DNA from: Heloderma charlesbogerti
Lineage: Eukaryota > Chordata > Lepidosauria > Squamata > Helodermatidae
Reading direction: 5' to 3'
DNA length: 64,000 nucleotides
Assembly: GCA_026122225.1 (NCBI GenBank)
Contig: JANEZZ010001412.1
Coordinates: 372,001-436,000 of the forward strand
The notes beneath the pieces were generated by a model, which saw only the letters and a program-made list of their open reading frames with translations, was not told the origin of the DNA and did no database searches. Below, in pieces: positions 1 through 11,700 of the stretch (its first letter is position 1; each line of letters begins with the position of its first letter). Made by a program: the position numbers and the translations under genes.

Positions 1-249
1 CTGTGATCTTGAAAGCTTGCACGTTTGTGGGTGATCGTGGAGTTGGCATAATAAAGGTATTACACTATGTGGATTTTGGACTTTTTTCCCCTATGGGCAG
101 CATGGCTGCCTTTGTTATTTTGAATGACTGGGCCCTACTTGGGGCCCTACTTGCTGCACTAGACTGGGGAACAATCTTGCTCTGGAATGGGAAACGATGG
201 TGGCCATGCACCTTCCTCATCTGTTTCTCCTGTCTTCTTCTGCCAGCAG

Positions 250-500
250 GATTAGCCGCTCCCAAACGGGCGTGGAACACTACGGAGGGTGGCTCCGATG
301 GCGAGGGAAGCCTCTCGGAGAGCCAGACGCCAGAGGACGGCGGCAGTGGGGGTGGCAGAAGCGTGAGCAGCCGCCGCCTGCGCACTGCTTTCAGCCTAGA
401 GCAGATCAGCACCCTGGAGAGCTCCTTCAAGCGGCACAAGTATTTGGGTGCAGCAGAGAGGCGCAAACTGGCCAATAAGATGCAGCTCTCAGAAGTGCAG
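250..500 (+). CDS. VENTX: VENTX homologue, exon 2 (homeodomain residues 1-44)
   Basis: This exon encodes an acidic Gly/Ser-rich linker followed by the first 44 residues of a homeodomain (369-500), ending in the motif RKLANKMQLSEVQ. Core positions are correct: R3, R5, F8, L16, F20, L26, L40. The segment YLGAAERRKLA closely resembles Vent-family homeodomains. A polypyrimidine tract (219-244) ends in an AG at 248-249, giving a phase-1 start, and the donor is CAG|GTAAGG at 500/501, phase 0. Vent proteins are nuclear transcription factors that bind TAAT-type sites. The reading frame stays open upstream of 250 but that part is intron by the acceptor. Exon 1 with the N-terminus lies before the window, so the gene is partial here. 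A Bar-class homeobox is the main alternative, but the Vent match is better. Confidence 0.85.
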
Positions 501-1858
501 GTAAGGTGTCAGGCTGGCTCTGCCCTTAAGCGGAAGGGCTGAGGATCAGGGCAGGGCGGCACAGGGCATGGGGGGGAGAAGAGAAGGGCCCTGGTTGCCA
601 AAGTGCTCAAATGGCCAATATAGTCAAGGAACTCACCTAGCTACTTACTGGTCTGAAGAATTTTCAGCTGACTTCTGGTTACCTTGTAAAGGCAATGTGA
701 GTATAATGTTGATATTATTGGTCCTGGATATTGTTAATTGACCTGTTGGTATGTCTTATGCTTGTTTAAATTTTGATATGTTTTAAATGAACTATAATTG
801 CGTTAATATTGTAATACTTCAAGGCAGGGGGAAGAGATTTGAGGGGGCAAGATTCTCAGCAAGGTTTAAAGGCAGGCTTTAAAATTAAGATTGTACAATC
901 AATCTGTGTACATATTTACTCAGCCCCATTGAATCCAAAGGGACTCCCCCCCCCCAGATAAGTGTGTATAGGATAGCAGCCTACAAAAAAAAAAAAGAGC
1001 ATTTGATGTGATTAGTCTTTTAGAGCTCATAGCAATGTTAACAACACTGGCAAGCCCACCTTTTAAAAGAAAAGAAAAGGGGATTGTGGCTTTGGCAGAT
1101 ATGCATAGTACATAGGCCTATTTAATTGTATATAATGTCAAGGTCAAATCCCATCTTGCTTTAATGTCATAGATAGCTATGTTCCCCTCCCCCTTCTATA
1201 CTCAAAAGTAACAGGGAACCCAATCTGAATTGGGACCCTTGAGTGGGTGGTATGGAGCTTTAAGTCTTTCCCCCTTCCATACCGGGGTCCCCCATGCCTG
1301 CAATTTATATTCCCCCAAAGTGAGCTATTGAAACATAGTCACTCAGGTAATAGAACCAATGAGCTGTCTTGAAATATAGGTGCTTTGGAAGAATAATCAC
1401 ATCTGATCTAATTATAGAGGGGAAGGCAAGCTCTCTCTCTTGCCTCTCTCCCTTACTGTCCTTCTCTTACAGTATTTTACAATACCAGCAGTATTCATTC
1501 CAATTCGTGGTCACGTGATGACTATGTACCTATAGCTGGGACCAGTGTGGCCCAGCCTTCCCCAACCTGGTGTCCTGCAGATGTTTTGGACTACAACTTT
1601 CATCACCCCCAGCTAGCATCATCATGATGGTTGTCATCCAACACATCTGGAGGGCACCAGGATGATATGGCCACTGATTGTCTCTTGTGAGGAGGTAGAA
1701 ATCCCAATACTGAATATGGGGAAATTTTTAAAGGAATAGGATGAAATCCCTAAACACTTTCACCCTAGCAGAGAGACCCCTGCTTGGTTGAGCGAGGAAG
1801 GGGGGCTTGACCTGCCAGTGAAGGATATTAGTCCATCCACCTCTGGTTCTTTCCGCAG
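501..1858 (+). other. VENTX intron 2
   Basis: A 1358 bp intron between the two homeobox exons, with GT at 501 and AG at 1857-1858 after the tract CTCTGGTTCTTTCCGC. It splits the homeodomain between residues 44 and 45. It holds an A-run near 985-997, a pyrimidine-rich CT stretch near 1430-1460 and one foldback element (1553-1664). I see no other coding sequence. Confidence 0.8.
1553..1664. repeat. Foldback MITE, CAGCCTTCCCC family
   Basis: The left arm starts CAGCCTTCCCCAACCTGG and the right arm carries the inverse (ATCTGGAGGGCACCAGG), about 110 bp in all, with a worn right end. The flanks GTGTGGCC and ATATGGCC agree at 6 of 8 bases, as expected for an 8 bp hAT-type target duplication. The same family recurs more than fifteen times in the window. 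Confidence 0.7.
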
Positions 1859-2185
1859 ATCAAGACATGGTTTCAGAACCGGCGGATGAAGCTGAAACGC
1901 CAGCTGCAAGAGATGAGACCAGAACCCTTCCATGCTGTTCCATTTTACAGCCCCCTCCCTTTTGGACCTCAAAGTGGGCCCCTCTCCTATGTTTTTTCAC
2001 CACCTCAGCAGACTTTTAGCCGGAGGGAAGCTGCTGCTCCTTCTGGCATCACCTTCCCACCAATGCCAGCTCCTACCCTGGATCCCAGAAACACCTCCGG
2101 AGGGCAGACAGGTGGTGTCTGGCCAATGCCCCTGCCCTACTTTGTGGGATACCAAGACCCTAGAACTGTCTTCATGACCCTCTGA
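1859..2185 (+). CDS. VENTX: VENTX homologue, last exon (recognition helix and C-terminus)
   Basis: The exon opens with IKTWFQNRRMKLKRQLQ, the third homeodomain helix, with W48, F49, N51 and R53 intact and Thr at position 47. T47 followed by WFQNRRMKLKRQ is typical of Vent proteins. The remaining roughly 90 residues are rich in Pro, Phe, Tyr and Ser, with aromatic clusters such as YFVGYQDP near the end, and the frame closes with TGA at 2183-2185. The exon has 108 codons before the stop. Phase 0 at the acceptor matches the phase-0 donor at 500. The proline-rich tail probably acts in transcriptional regulation, but that is inferred from composition only. Confidence 0.87.
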   Translation: MKTWFQNRRMKLKRQLQEMRPEPFHAVPFYSPLPFGPQSGPLSYVFSPPQQTFSRREAAAPSGITFPPMPAPTLDPRNTSGGQTGGVWPMPLPYFVGYQDPRTVFMTL

Positions 2186-2370
2186 GTCAATCAGCAGGGC
2201 TGCTAATGACCCATAGAAGGATTTGCACTAAAGTTTGCTCTTCCATTCAGGATCTAGAGCTATAGGGATCCTTGGTCCTGGATATATATGCTGTGAAGAT
2301 ATTTTGCACAGAGACACTGAAATGTTGGGGTGAGTGGGAAAACGATATTAATATAAGTACAATGAGTTTC

Positions 2371-2376
2371 AATAAA
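2371..2376 (+). terminator. Poly(A) signal of VENTX
   Basis: A canonical AATAAA lies 186 bp after the stop codon. The 3' UTR would therefore be roughly 200 bp. No other hexamer is nearer. Confidence 0.65.
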
Positions 2377-2483
2377 ACTCATTCATTTAACAAGACCTTA
2401 TTGAGTCTTCAGTTGTCATATAAATGAGGGTTTGGCATGGAAGAACACAGCTCCTATCCTTCAATTTAGGACATGTCATTCTG

Positions 2484-2576
2484 CAAGAATGGGCTATAGT
2501 CCACAAAAGCTTATGCCAGAATAAATGTGTTAGTCCTTAAGGCGCCACAAGACTCTTTTGTTGTTTTTGCAGAACA
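2484..2576 (+). repeat. Old reptile repeat fragment (CCACAAAAGCTTATGCC type)
   Basis: The stretch with CCACAAAAGCTTATGCC, then AATAAATGTGTTAGTC and AAGGCGCCACAAGACTC, matches from memory a dispersed repeat widespread in reptile genomes. Its class is not clear to me; it looks like the 3' part of a SINE or LINE. Confidence 0.4.
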
Positions 2577-3270
2577 GTGTCTGGAGAAACCTGACCCAAT
2601 CCTAAAACTGGATTGGGTAACATAGCTTATGCTTTAGAGTTCAAGACTCTTTTGTTCTGAGAGGCATGCAGTAATTGCATCACAGAGAAGTTAAAAACAC
2701 TGGGATTAACTTCTGTCATTGAAAAATCAATCCAAAACCCAGTGATATGCTGGAAAATTCTGGTGTTTATTCACACCCCATGGACAAATTGTCTTCTGTG
2801 GTTGCAGTGCAATATATTATGTGTCATTATAATATGTAAGTCAAGGGTGCAGAACCTCTGGTTCTGGGAGACAAATTCAGCCTTCCTGGGGGGGGCCACA
2901 CTCCTTTCCTTTGGCCCCATCCCCGTCCCCCAACCACTGATTGTTTTATGGTTTCCCAGCTTTTGTGTGTTTTTTCCCATTTGAAAAGGTTCGAATTGCT
3001 TCCCCAAAGAACTTGTTTTATTAACAAGTCTTTAATTGGAAGGTGGAAGCTTTTATCTTATCAAGACCAGGAAATAACTGGATCCACTTGTGTTGGTAAA
3101 CATGCATGCAAGCATGGAATTCATCAGTCAGCATAGAAAAATATCCATATCATTATCATAACAGTTATATAGTGCTTTCAAGTGTTCAATGTGCTTCATA
3201 TGTGTTAAGGCAAGTCATTATTATTATCCCTCATATTACAGATATGAGCCTGAAAGAGTAACTTGCTAAG

Positions 3271-3434
3271 ACCATGCTGGATGCACCCGATCATGTGTGA
3301 TCTCGGAAGCTAAGCAGGGTCAGCCATGGTTAGTACTTAGATGGGAGACCGCCTGGGAATCAGGCTTCCTGCATTGAGCAGGGGGTTGGACTCGATTGTC
3401 TTGTAGGCCTTTTCCAGCCCTATGATTCTGTGAT
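3271..3434 (+). repeat. 5S-rRNA-derived SINE with CR1-like tail
   Basis: Positions 3271-3361 match roughly nucleotides 20-105 of vertebrate 5S rRNA, including GATCTCGGAAGCTAAGCAGG and ATGGGAGACCGCCTGGGAAT, which hold the box A, intermediate element and box C of the internal Pol III promoter. Positions 3362-3434 (GCAGGGGGTTGGACTCGAT to TATGATTCTGTGA) match the 3' end of CR1 LINEs. The join makes it a chimeric SINE likely mobilised by CR1 machinery rather than a 5S gene. The 5S head lacks the true 5' and 3' ends. Confidence 0.8.
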
Positions 3435-3490
3435 CTAGTGAGTTTATGTCAGACACAAGATTTGATCTTGTTTTGTAACTCCGTCTCTTA

Positions 3491-3578
3491 GGTGGCAATC
3501 CTATACACTTACCTGGGAGTAAGTCCCATTGAGCTCAGTGGGATTTACCTATGAATAGATGTGCAAAGAATTGTGCTG
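3491..3578. repeat. Short foldback MITE, GCAATCCTATAC family
   Basis: An 88 bp element with worn inverted halves (GGCAATCCTATACACTTACC at the left, GCAAAGAATTGTGCTG at the right). It is flanked on both sides by TTA (3488-3490 and 3579-3581), a 3 bp duplication typical of PIF/Harbinger-type MITEs. Confidence 0.65.
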
Positions 3579-3581
3579 TTA

Positions 3582-5207
3582 GCCACTACACTACACCAGC
3601 TCTGTATCCAACTATATGTGATACAAATTGTTTTTAATAATGTTCATACTTGGCATATATATAGTATGAATTGTGTGTTCAGGTGCTTAAAACAACTCTG
3701 CAAAGTAAATCTGTATTCTCCCCATGTTGCCGATGGGGAGCTATTATGAACTTCTTCATTTGTAAGTTATTGCACTGCACCACACCACACCACACAAGCT
3801 TTACTCATATTAGTGGCCTAATCATAAAAATATTAGCACTTTAAAAAAAAAAGTGTTCCCCTCACCCCCTCAAATCTGTCTATTAGTTTTGTATCTTAGG
3901 GACATTTTCCAGAGACATTCAGGGGAACAAAACTATGATTGTATTGTGTCATCTCTACTTTGATTTAATGTTATAGTATATGCACAGATACTGAGAAGTG
4001 AGTCATTAATCAATTTAAACAAGTCTCAAGTGAAACAATGTTCAATGACTTATTAAACAGGTACATAGTCAATATCTTCCCAGTTCTTGGTTTCAATTCG
4101 TATATTTTTATAAGTGTCCCACATAATAAAAGTTTTGCCATGTCCATTTGAATAACTCAATTCACTCATGCTTTTTGCAAGTCACCTCTCATTTCATAAA
4201 TTAGGATTCGTGTGATTAAGTTGCAGCATGGTAGTGTGTTGGGTTTTTTTTAAGTTACATTTGTATTTCACCTGCCCTTCTGGGGGCTGAGATTGGAGTA
4301 CACTGGATTCCCAGAGAAGCATTCTATCCAGATATGGGCAAAGCTGAGGTCCGTGTTGTCATGAAGTGGCAAAGCTGGGTTGATACACCCTCCACTCCCT
4401 ACTGAATGCACTTGTATAATACACGCATTTGCGAACATGGGGCTGGATCCAGATTTAGACACATGCAACTGGGCTGGCAGAAGTGAACTTCCCCACCTCC
4501 TCACAGCTGCCCCTCCAGCACCCTGTAAATACTACACAGAGGATTCTGCTGAATGGGGTAGGCTGTGGTATAGGAGGTGAGAAGAAGGGATCTTCAACAT
4601 TGAGCAGATTATGCTCCCAACTGATTTCAGGGGATCCCTCCCCCAGCCCCCTGCATCTCGGTCTGCCCCACTCAGCACGGTAGACGGGGGGGGGGAGGGG
4701 CAGTAGAGGGACTGGGTAAGTCTGCTTCCAGCCAGTGGAAGCCCATGGATTTTTGTCTTCATATATTACATTTTTATAATACACAACATTTGTACATATG
4801 CTTGAATTACACGTAAACATTTAACGTGCACATCTTAAAAGATGCAATCTGTGATGTGCCCCTGCTTTACCTGAGAGGTGGAGCTGCGTTAGGCACAGAG
4901 CTGCCATGACTGACTGTGTGCTTTTAACAATTGTAGCTTGTGGAGCTTTTTCCTGGCACAGGGAATAAGTAATGGGGTGGGGTTGCGGGGAGCTTCATCA
5001 GCAAAATTTCTGTCTGGTAGGCTGCTGTTAAAGGCACAAGAGCTGGGCCAGTACATCAAAGGCAATATAGTTTGGATGCCTTTCTGGCATTGTAAAACCT
5101 GAGCCAACACTTTTATATACCAACATAGGTCTTTTCATTGACTTTCCTGTTGTAGACAAGTGCCATGGCTCTTCCTTTGCTTTGAATAAAAGAAAAGGGA
5201 TCCAAGA
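3582..5207. other. Intergenic, no gene recognised
   Basis: About 1.6 kb without convincing coding sequence on either strand. It contains a CACAC-type short run near 3780, an A-run at 3842 and a G-run at 4686-4693. Open frames here are short and lack splice or homology support. Confidence 0.5.
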
Positions 5208-5450
5208 TTCATTCATTCATTTCATTTATATCCCACCTCTTTTCCTCCCTAAGGAACCCAAGGCAGCTTACATGATCCTCCTCCTCTCCCTTTTATCCTC
5301 GCAACAACAACCCTGTGAGGTAGGTTGGGCTGAGAGTCTGTGACTGGCCCAAAGTCACCCAGTGAGCTTCCATGGCCGAGTGGGGACTAGAACCCAGATT
5401 TCCCGACTCCCAGTCCAACACTCTCACCACTTCACCACACTGGCTCTCAG
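5208..5450 (-). repeat. Sauria-type tRNA-headed SINE
   Basis: Read on the - strand it starts GAGAGCCAGTGTGGTGAAG, runs through GTGTTGGACTGGGAGTCGGG with a tRNA-like head, then CTGGGTGACTTTGGGCCAGT, CTCACAGGGTTGTTGTTGCG and a tail GGTGGGATATAAATGAAATG. This order is that of the Sauria SINE described from squamates. It is one of the best-preserved copies here and a main reason for calling the host a squamate. Confidence 0.85.
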
Positions 5451-6333
5451 GATCAGACACATCCTGTACACAAATCCTCTTGCCGAGTCCCACTGAAATG
5501 ACTCTTTGTATAACTGAGTTCAAGCAGTGATCTCATATGTTTGTTTAGGATTGGAACCCTTAGAAGCTAATTCCCAACCTTGGTCCAAAATAGCTCAGAT
5601 TTGCTGACCTTGTATGTGCCAGTATTTTAACAAAGATTTTCTGTTTTCAGAATAATGGGAATTTGTGGGAAATCAGTTTTGAGCCAGCCCTACTGTTACG
5701 TTCTTATAGATGAAGCTGGGTTATTGTGAAATAGTAATTAAACATCAGGGTTCACAGAGAAGATTTATAGGCAGCCTCCTAGCATTTTGGTAGAAGATAT
5801 TAAAAGAATGTGTGATACTTTATTCCTTTGGGTCAATACATCTACTTAGGAGTATTTTTTTTTTAATGAGAGACAGCCAGTTCCACTGTTTTGCCAAATT
5901 CCATATATATTCGATTAGAAATAAAAGGTAAAATTAATGTGCATGCAACTTAAAGGCATTGGTTTGCATACAGTGGTGGTTTTACCTGGCAGAAAATGCT
6001 TTTGTGGTGGGGGAAAACTATTTTCACTTATTTCCCCCCTTCCTACTTAAGAAGCTGGTACAGCTGGTTTCCAATGATCCACTCTGAAAAGCTATTCCTG
6101 AGGGTTGGGGGACCTTCCAGAACAGAATGGGATGTGGCTGCATAGAGCTACAGTAGCTAGAAGGGATGGGCAAATCTTGGGTGCCACAACTTGCATGAGC
6201 CGAAGTGTTTTCTGCTTATTTATCATCATCAACATCATATTTACTTTAATAATAAATAAGACAAAACCACCACTGGATACAACCAACTGCAACTTCCAAA
6301 AATGTCTATTAGGGCATGGTCTGAATTCACACG
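5451..6333. other. Intergenic, no gene recognised
   Basis: I see AT-rich unique-looking sequence, a T-run at 5857-5864 and no supported coding region. Confidence 0.45.
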
Positions 6334-6472
6334 ATGCAGCAGTCTTGCAGAAGCTAAGCAAGGTCAACTGTGGGTGTTGACAGAACAGGAGACAGACTAC
6401 CTGGAAATCCTGTGGATGATACCTTTAGTTCCATCGGAGAAGAAAGGTGGGATAGAAAGGTAATAAATAAAA
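6334..6472 (+). repeat. Degenerate 5S-like SINE with a different tail
   Basis: GCAGAAGCTAAGCAAGGTCA followed about 20 bp later by GGAGACAGACTACCTGGAAA resembles box A and box C of 5S rRNA, as in the copy at 3271. The tail differs: it ends AAGAAAGGTGGGATAGAAAG then TAATAAATAAAA, which looks like a LINE or Sauria-type end instead of the CR1 end. The copy is worn, so the call is tentative. Confidence 0.45.
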
Positions 6473-6659
6473 TGCAAGTTACATCTTTAAAACATTTGGA
6501 GAGAGAGCACGTTTTCTTTTGAGACCCAAATGTTGGGGGGAAATGAGTGCCTCACTGAAAATTAGCAGGATGATGTATGGATGTTTCATATAGAAAACAA
6601 CTGCTATGGTGGAGGTAGCTTAACGTGTTGAGCTGGGAAACTTGTGGCCTCCAGATGTT

Positions 6660-6985
6660 CTTGGACTAAAACCTGGTTCAAACATTACAGCTACCCGGGA
6701 CTAAAACCTGGGTAGTTGTGAATGAGTGGGAGTGAGCAAGCATGCTCACTCCCAGCTGCCCACCCTCTCCCACTGAGATAAACAAGCGAGGGACACTCTG
6801 CCCATGGGTTGTTGTCCATGGCTTCCAATATCAGAATTGTGGGTTGTTGCAGGAGGAACAACACACATTTGTAACCCATGGTTTGTTCTTGGGTTACAAG
6901 TGTGGGTTGTTTGTCCCCCAACAACCCATAACTCTGGGTTCAGACATCATGACAACAACCCAGTGATGGAGCATCCATAGGTTGT
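6660..6985. repeat. MITE-like repeat with GGGTTGTTG inverted motifs
   Basis: The block holds ACCTGGTTCAAACATTACAG near the left and CTGGGTTCAGACATCATGAC near the right. Inside, GGGTTGTTG appears on one strand and CAACAACCCA on the other. Related blocks lie at 12200, 16080, 52770 and 54075. The termini are not sharply defined. Confidence 0.45.
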
Positions 6986-7017
6986 TGTGACGGGCTAACC
7001 GGCCCTACATCTCCCGT

Positions 7018-7110
7018 CATCTTTGACCACTGGCCACGCTGGCAGGGGCTGATGGGAGTCAGAGCCCAACAATATCTGGAAAGCCATGGGTTCCCCAGCC
7101 CTACATGTAA
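7018..7110. repeat. Half copy of foldback MITE
   Basis: CTGGCAGGGGCTGATGGGAG and CAACAATATCTGGAAAGCCA then GGTTCCCCAGCCCT match the right half of the variant foldback family also seen at 14046 and 23190. Confidence 0.5.
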
Positions 7111-7236
7111 CCCACTCCAGCTTTCCTTGTTTGTTCTTCCTGTCAAGCTTGGCTTATGGCTGTTATAGAAGCCACAGGGAGGGTGGGAAAGAAAATAGGA
7201 TGTCTTATTTTATACCATGTTATTTCTGTCCCTGCA

Positions 7237-7258
7237 ACACACACACACACACACACTC
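7237..7258. repeat. (CA)n microsatellite
   Basis: About eleven uninterrupted AC/CA units. Confidence 0.85.
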
Positions 7259-7379
7259 ATCATCCTGACATATTGTCCAGTAACATTACACATACACAAC
7301 TCAATATAACACAACTGATGGGAACATCTGGAAACAAATGGTGGATAGCAAGGATTGTGGAATGTACCATTTAATAGTG

Positions 7380-8351
7380 TATCCCATCTCTAGCCTTACC
7401 TATCCATATGTGAATCAGTTACTCAGAGGAGTGAGGTGGTGGTGGGGAACAGTTTCTGGTGTTATAAATCTTATCTCTTCAATGTAATGAAGGATTAAGA
7501 TGTCTCCAAGCCCTGACATAAGAAGCTTTATCAGACATCAAAGAACCCCATTCTGAAAACAGAAAATAGAGTCAAAATAAAAAGTTCGTTACCTGTAAAC
7601 TTGCCAAAACGTTTTCTCATTTGTGGACTTGTCATGCTGACTCCACTGATGCACTCTGATTCAGAAAATGGCTGGAGTTGCTTCCCAGTTCCCCACAACA
7701 TTGTCAAACCAAGATGGGCATTGCAAATGCCTGTGAAGCAAAGTGATCTGCTTGTCCTGCCTGGTGGTTTATATGTAAAACTGCCTCTAGGCAAGGCTGT
7801 TTGGAAGGACCTTTGGCTCGTTATGGTAACAGGCCTAAGAGCTAACTAGCTTCCTTGATGATATAAGGGATCTGGGCCAGCCCAAGACATTTTGCTGCCT
7901 GAGGCAAAGAACAAAGGGGCACCAGCTCCCATCCCATGAGCAAAAGCTGACTGGACCAGACAGATGAACCTGTCTTCAATACTGATGATGGAACATCATC
8001 CTGCACAGCACCTGAAGAGGTGCTGAGCAGGTCACATGGCACACAAGCCTCTTCTTCAACAGCTTGCTGCTGTCTCCCAGCATGTGCTGCCTGAGGCAAC
8101 TAGCTCACTCCACCTAATGGTAGGGCCGGCCCTGGGAAGCATTTTAAGTAGTATACAGTGTGCGTGTATGTACACCACCCACAGTACTGTCACAGTTCTG
8201 TCCAATCAGCTCAGGGCAGTGTATATGAAGGTTATCCCATTTTATCCTCAGAACTACTCATTATGGTAGATTAGGCTGAGAAGAGAGTGTGACGTGCTCA
8301 CAATTACTTGGTGCTTTCACCGCTATGTAGGAATTTGAACTGGGCTTTCCT
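7380..8351. other. Intergenic with worn repeats
   Basis: No gene is supported. The stretch GGCCAGCCCAAGACATTTTG at 7871, followed by GCTGCCTGAGGCAAAG, belongs to a dispersed repeat also seen inverted near 18380-18420 and 61380-61410. A worn - strand Sauria SINE piece (TTTTATCCTCAGAACTACTC, then GGTAGATTAGGCTGAG) is visible near 8235-8340. Confidence 0.45.
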
Positions 8352-8430
8352 GGCCAGGCTGGCTGGGAATAATGGAAGTTGCAGTCCAACACATCTGGAG
8401 GGCACCAGGTTGGGGAAGGCTGCTCTAACC
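8352..8430. repeat. Half copy of CAGCCTTCCCC foldback MITE
   Basis: Contains GGCTGGCTGGGAATAATGGA, then CCAACACATCTGGAGGGCAC and CAGGTTGGGGAAGGCTG, the right arm of the family; the left arm is missing. Confidence 0.65.
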
Positions 8431-8587
8431 ATACTTGCTCTCAGAACGCTCTTCGAAGCTGTATCATACTGCCTTGCTGCTTTGCTGGATTTTCTTATTG
8501 TTCAAAGACTCTGACACTGAAGGGTTTGCAAGAATGGCTAGCCACAATACTTCTAGATTTCCTTCCCCAAGCTTTATTAACTGAGGG

Positions 8588-8717
8588 TAGGATCCAATGT
8601 TACTCCTGCATAGAGTAGACCCCTCAAAATGCATGGGGCTTAAGTTAGTCATGACTAACAAGTTTCATTCCTTTCAATGGGTCTACTCTGTGTAAGACTA
8701 ACATTGGATACTACCCA
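8588..8717. repeat. Foldback repeat with AGAGTAGACCC / GGGTCTACTCT arms
   Basis: TAGGATCCAATGTTACTCC at the left is mirrored by AGACTAACATTGGATACTAC at the right, with AGAGTAGACCC and GGGTCTACTCT nested inside. A related copy is at 21228-21358 and a half copy at 26647-26715. Confidence 0.65.
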
Positions 8718-11700
8718 GTAAGAGATGCAGACTGAACCCCTTTAGACAGCAAAATGGACAACAGCAGAGCAATATCATTGCTAATGATATCACTGTTAGC
8801 AAGACTAAGAGGCTTTATTAAGTCTGTCTTGTGGCAGCATAGAGTTGAACTACCAGGATCATAATGTCCAAGCATTTCAGGATTTCTCAGCAGAAAGCCT
8901 GTGCTGCAGGACCAAATGATACAGAGAATGAAGAGGCGGAAGTTTGGGTCTCAGTAACAGCCAAACGCAAGAAGAACAGAGCACAGAAACATTGAATGTC
9001 TTATCAAGCCAATTATATATTTTTGTTCTAGGCCAAGCTCAAACCATCTTCTTTATCTATGGTTTATATGAAGGAAAGATTGGAAGGTACAAGTCTTCAT
9101 TGGTTTCAGTATATGCAAATACACCAGCTCATACTGAATCCTCATGTGTTGCCAGAGGTAACATGACCACTGACTAAGTTCTAAGTGTCTAGAGGGCATG
9201 ATATCCAAGCTCTCTATCAAAATGTTATCTTGTGGCATCCAAATTGTTGACTGAATTATTTTATGGGTCACCTGAAGCATTAAAACCATGCTGGGAGGGG
9301 GGTTAGGGAGGTCAAAAGACAATTCCCGTTTGTGAAACATGTTTAAATTCTGGCTCAGTGAAAAGAACAAGTGCAAGAAAATTGTCTTTCAAAGTTGGCA
9401 TTTAATCCCAATCAAGGAGCAAAACACCTTTAAATAAATGTTCAAGGGGGTGTCATGGGACTGCAACAATTGGCCTTGTGTGATGGTCATGTATTCTAGT
9501 AGACACTTTCAGGGAGCCTTCCCCAACCTGGCACCCTCCAGATATGTTGGATGGATTTTTTTCAAAAGACTTATCATCTACACTGCATAAAGACTTTATT
9601 TTGCAATCTCCAGCAGCAGCAGCAGCAGTAATTACAACCCAATGGAAAAGTTCAGTTGACTTATCTACCAAGGTTTGGGTTCAGAGGCTTTTGGATCATT
9701 AACTAATAGACAAGCCCACCCAGCACATGAAGGTTGTTAAAGGTCATGCAAAACCTGAAACATTTCCTGCAATACAGGACTGATTTTTCTGGTATGTTGA
9801 TCAGACATCCAAGCCCCATGCCCCAAATCATTCTAAGATTTTCCCCAAGTACTAAAAGAAAATAATTACAGCTTGAAGGTTTTGTTATACCGTACTACAT
9901 GCATCCTAACTGAATTGGTTGTGTTCAATTGTTTTCTTCCAGCTTGTACTGATTTTGGACATATAAAAACAAAGTTATTTTTTAAAAAATCATGGGAGGT
10001 CTGATCACAGGTCCCTCAACATTGCATCTAGTTCAGCCCAGAGAGTATCCATTATGATTGTTATTTGTCTGGGTTGGAAAATAAAAATGGGAAACAAGAA
10101 TGCCCCTCAGAGTTTCTAATTGTCAATGACCACCAAGTGTTTTACTGGGCACCATGCAAGTCAATTTCGTTTCAGGGCCTGCTTGTTGGTGGCCCCACAG
10201 GAGTAAGACCTTCACCACACTGGTGATCTGGGTGACCAGGCTCTTTGCCTGCCCCACCTTCTTTGGTGCTACTTAAGACCCGTGCGCCCTGAGGGAAGGC
10301 AGAAGTGAAGAAGTCCAGGCCAGGAATCTGTGCCATCAGCTCCTGAAGCAACCATCAATGGTCTGAGAGAATCCTGTTCTAAATTTTTTACTGTTTGTTT
10401 TAGCATTTTAACATTGTAAACCACCTTGGAGGCATTGACAGAAAAGTGGTATATAAACGCAACAAAACAATAAATAATAATATTAGCCCCAACACCCACT
10501 GCTGTTGGTATGGTGATCCAGTGCCCAAGCACAAAGCTCATTAGATCCCCTGGCAAATTCTAAGGGACCATGACTGGGAAATCACTAACAACAGTGACAG
10601 GAGAATAGGACATCCACATACAAATGGCACTTTCCAAACCCCATCAATAAATTATGGACTGGTTGGAACTCAGGCTTCTTTGTCTTCATTCAGCTTAGTT
10701 AGAAAGTGAGACGTCAAAATGGCCTCTCTCTTTCAGAAGGTGCTACTTCCAGCTGTGTCACCTCTGAAGGACAGATGACATGTGGTCTTAAACAAACAGA
10801 GTTACAGAGATGCTAGGGCTAGCTGAAAGGGAGACAACTGGAGGAAAATGGAAGAGAGGTGAGATAAACGAACATCAGAGAAGATGAAACAGAATCAAAG
10901 TGGAGAGAAAAATCAGGCAGACGATGATAAGCTGATTAAGTCATGTATTCGCAAACAAGAGGTGCTGTTGTGGGTGCCAGAATTTGGTGGCATACCAGAA
11001 AAGGCCAGCCACTTTACCTAACTTCAGGAACATAAAATAAATAAAGCATGCTTGCCCAGATCCAGCAAAGGCAGTCTTGGTTCAGAGCTGGTGTAGATTT
11101 AGATGCAGCCCCCAATGAACCTGAGTTGATGCACATGGAAATGCAACAAGTCCTTATCCAAGGCAACAAGTCATGCACAACATGAGCAATTACTGCTGAA
11201 CCAGGCTCATTGCCTTTTAAGGAACAAAGTCTGCTACAACAGGAGTATGCAAGGTTTCCCGTCACACAGAACCTTTCATCAGGCATCATTCCTATGCCAA
11301 CAAAGTGCATGGTTCTACAGCAATGAAAGTTAGTGAAATAAAAAAGATTGCTTCATTGCATTTCTTAACCTCTAGGACAAAAATGGCAATAGTCTTTCTT
11401 TCTTATTTTGAAAGGCAATTGGCGAAGAAGAAGAAAGGAATTCACCTTTCTGAATGACAATTAAAAAAAAAAGGTTGGAAACATTTTCTAATTCCTATCC
11501 TGGCTTCAGTCAATCTAATTCTTATCAAGATGGTTAAGCACAGTTTATTCCCTTTAGAAAAAGTCTCAATAGCTCTTTGGCTGCTGAGTACATCTCCCTA
11601 CAATTTTTTAAAAGGCAAAACTTTTTAGAAAATAAATTGAGGAGCTTTTAGACTTGACTTGGAAGGAGAAAAATGCCAAGGCCAGATTTGAGGAGCTGCG

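Noticed and set aside
3..249. Open frame upstream of VENTX exon 2
   Set aside because: A good polypyrimidine tract and AG at 248-249 place this in the intron, and the residues do not resemble a Vent N-terminus.
3271..3361. 5S rRNA gene
   Set aside because: Only the central part of 5S is present and it is fused to a CR1 tail, so it is a SINE rather than a gene.
9610..9628. CAG repeat as part of a coding polyglutamine tract
   Set aside because: The surrounding frames are short and unsupported. The similar run at 43890 lies inside a LINE.
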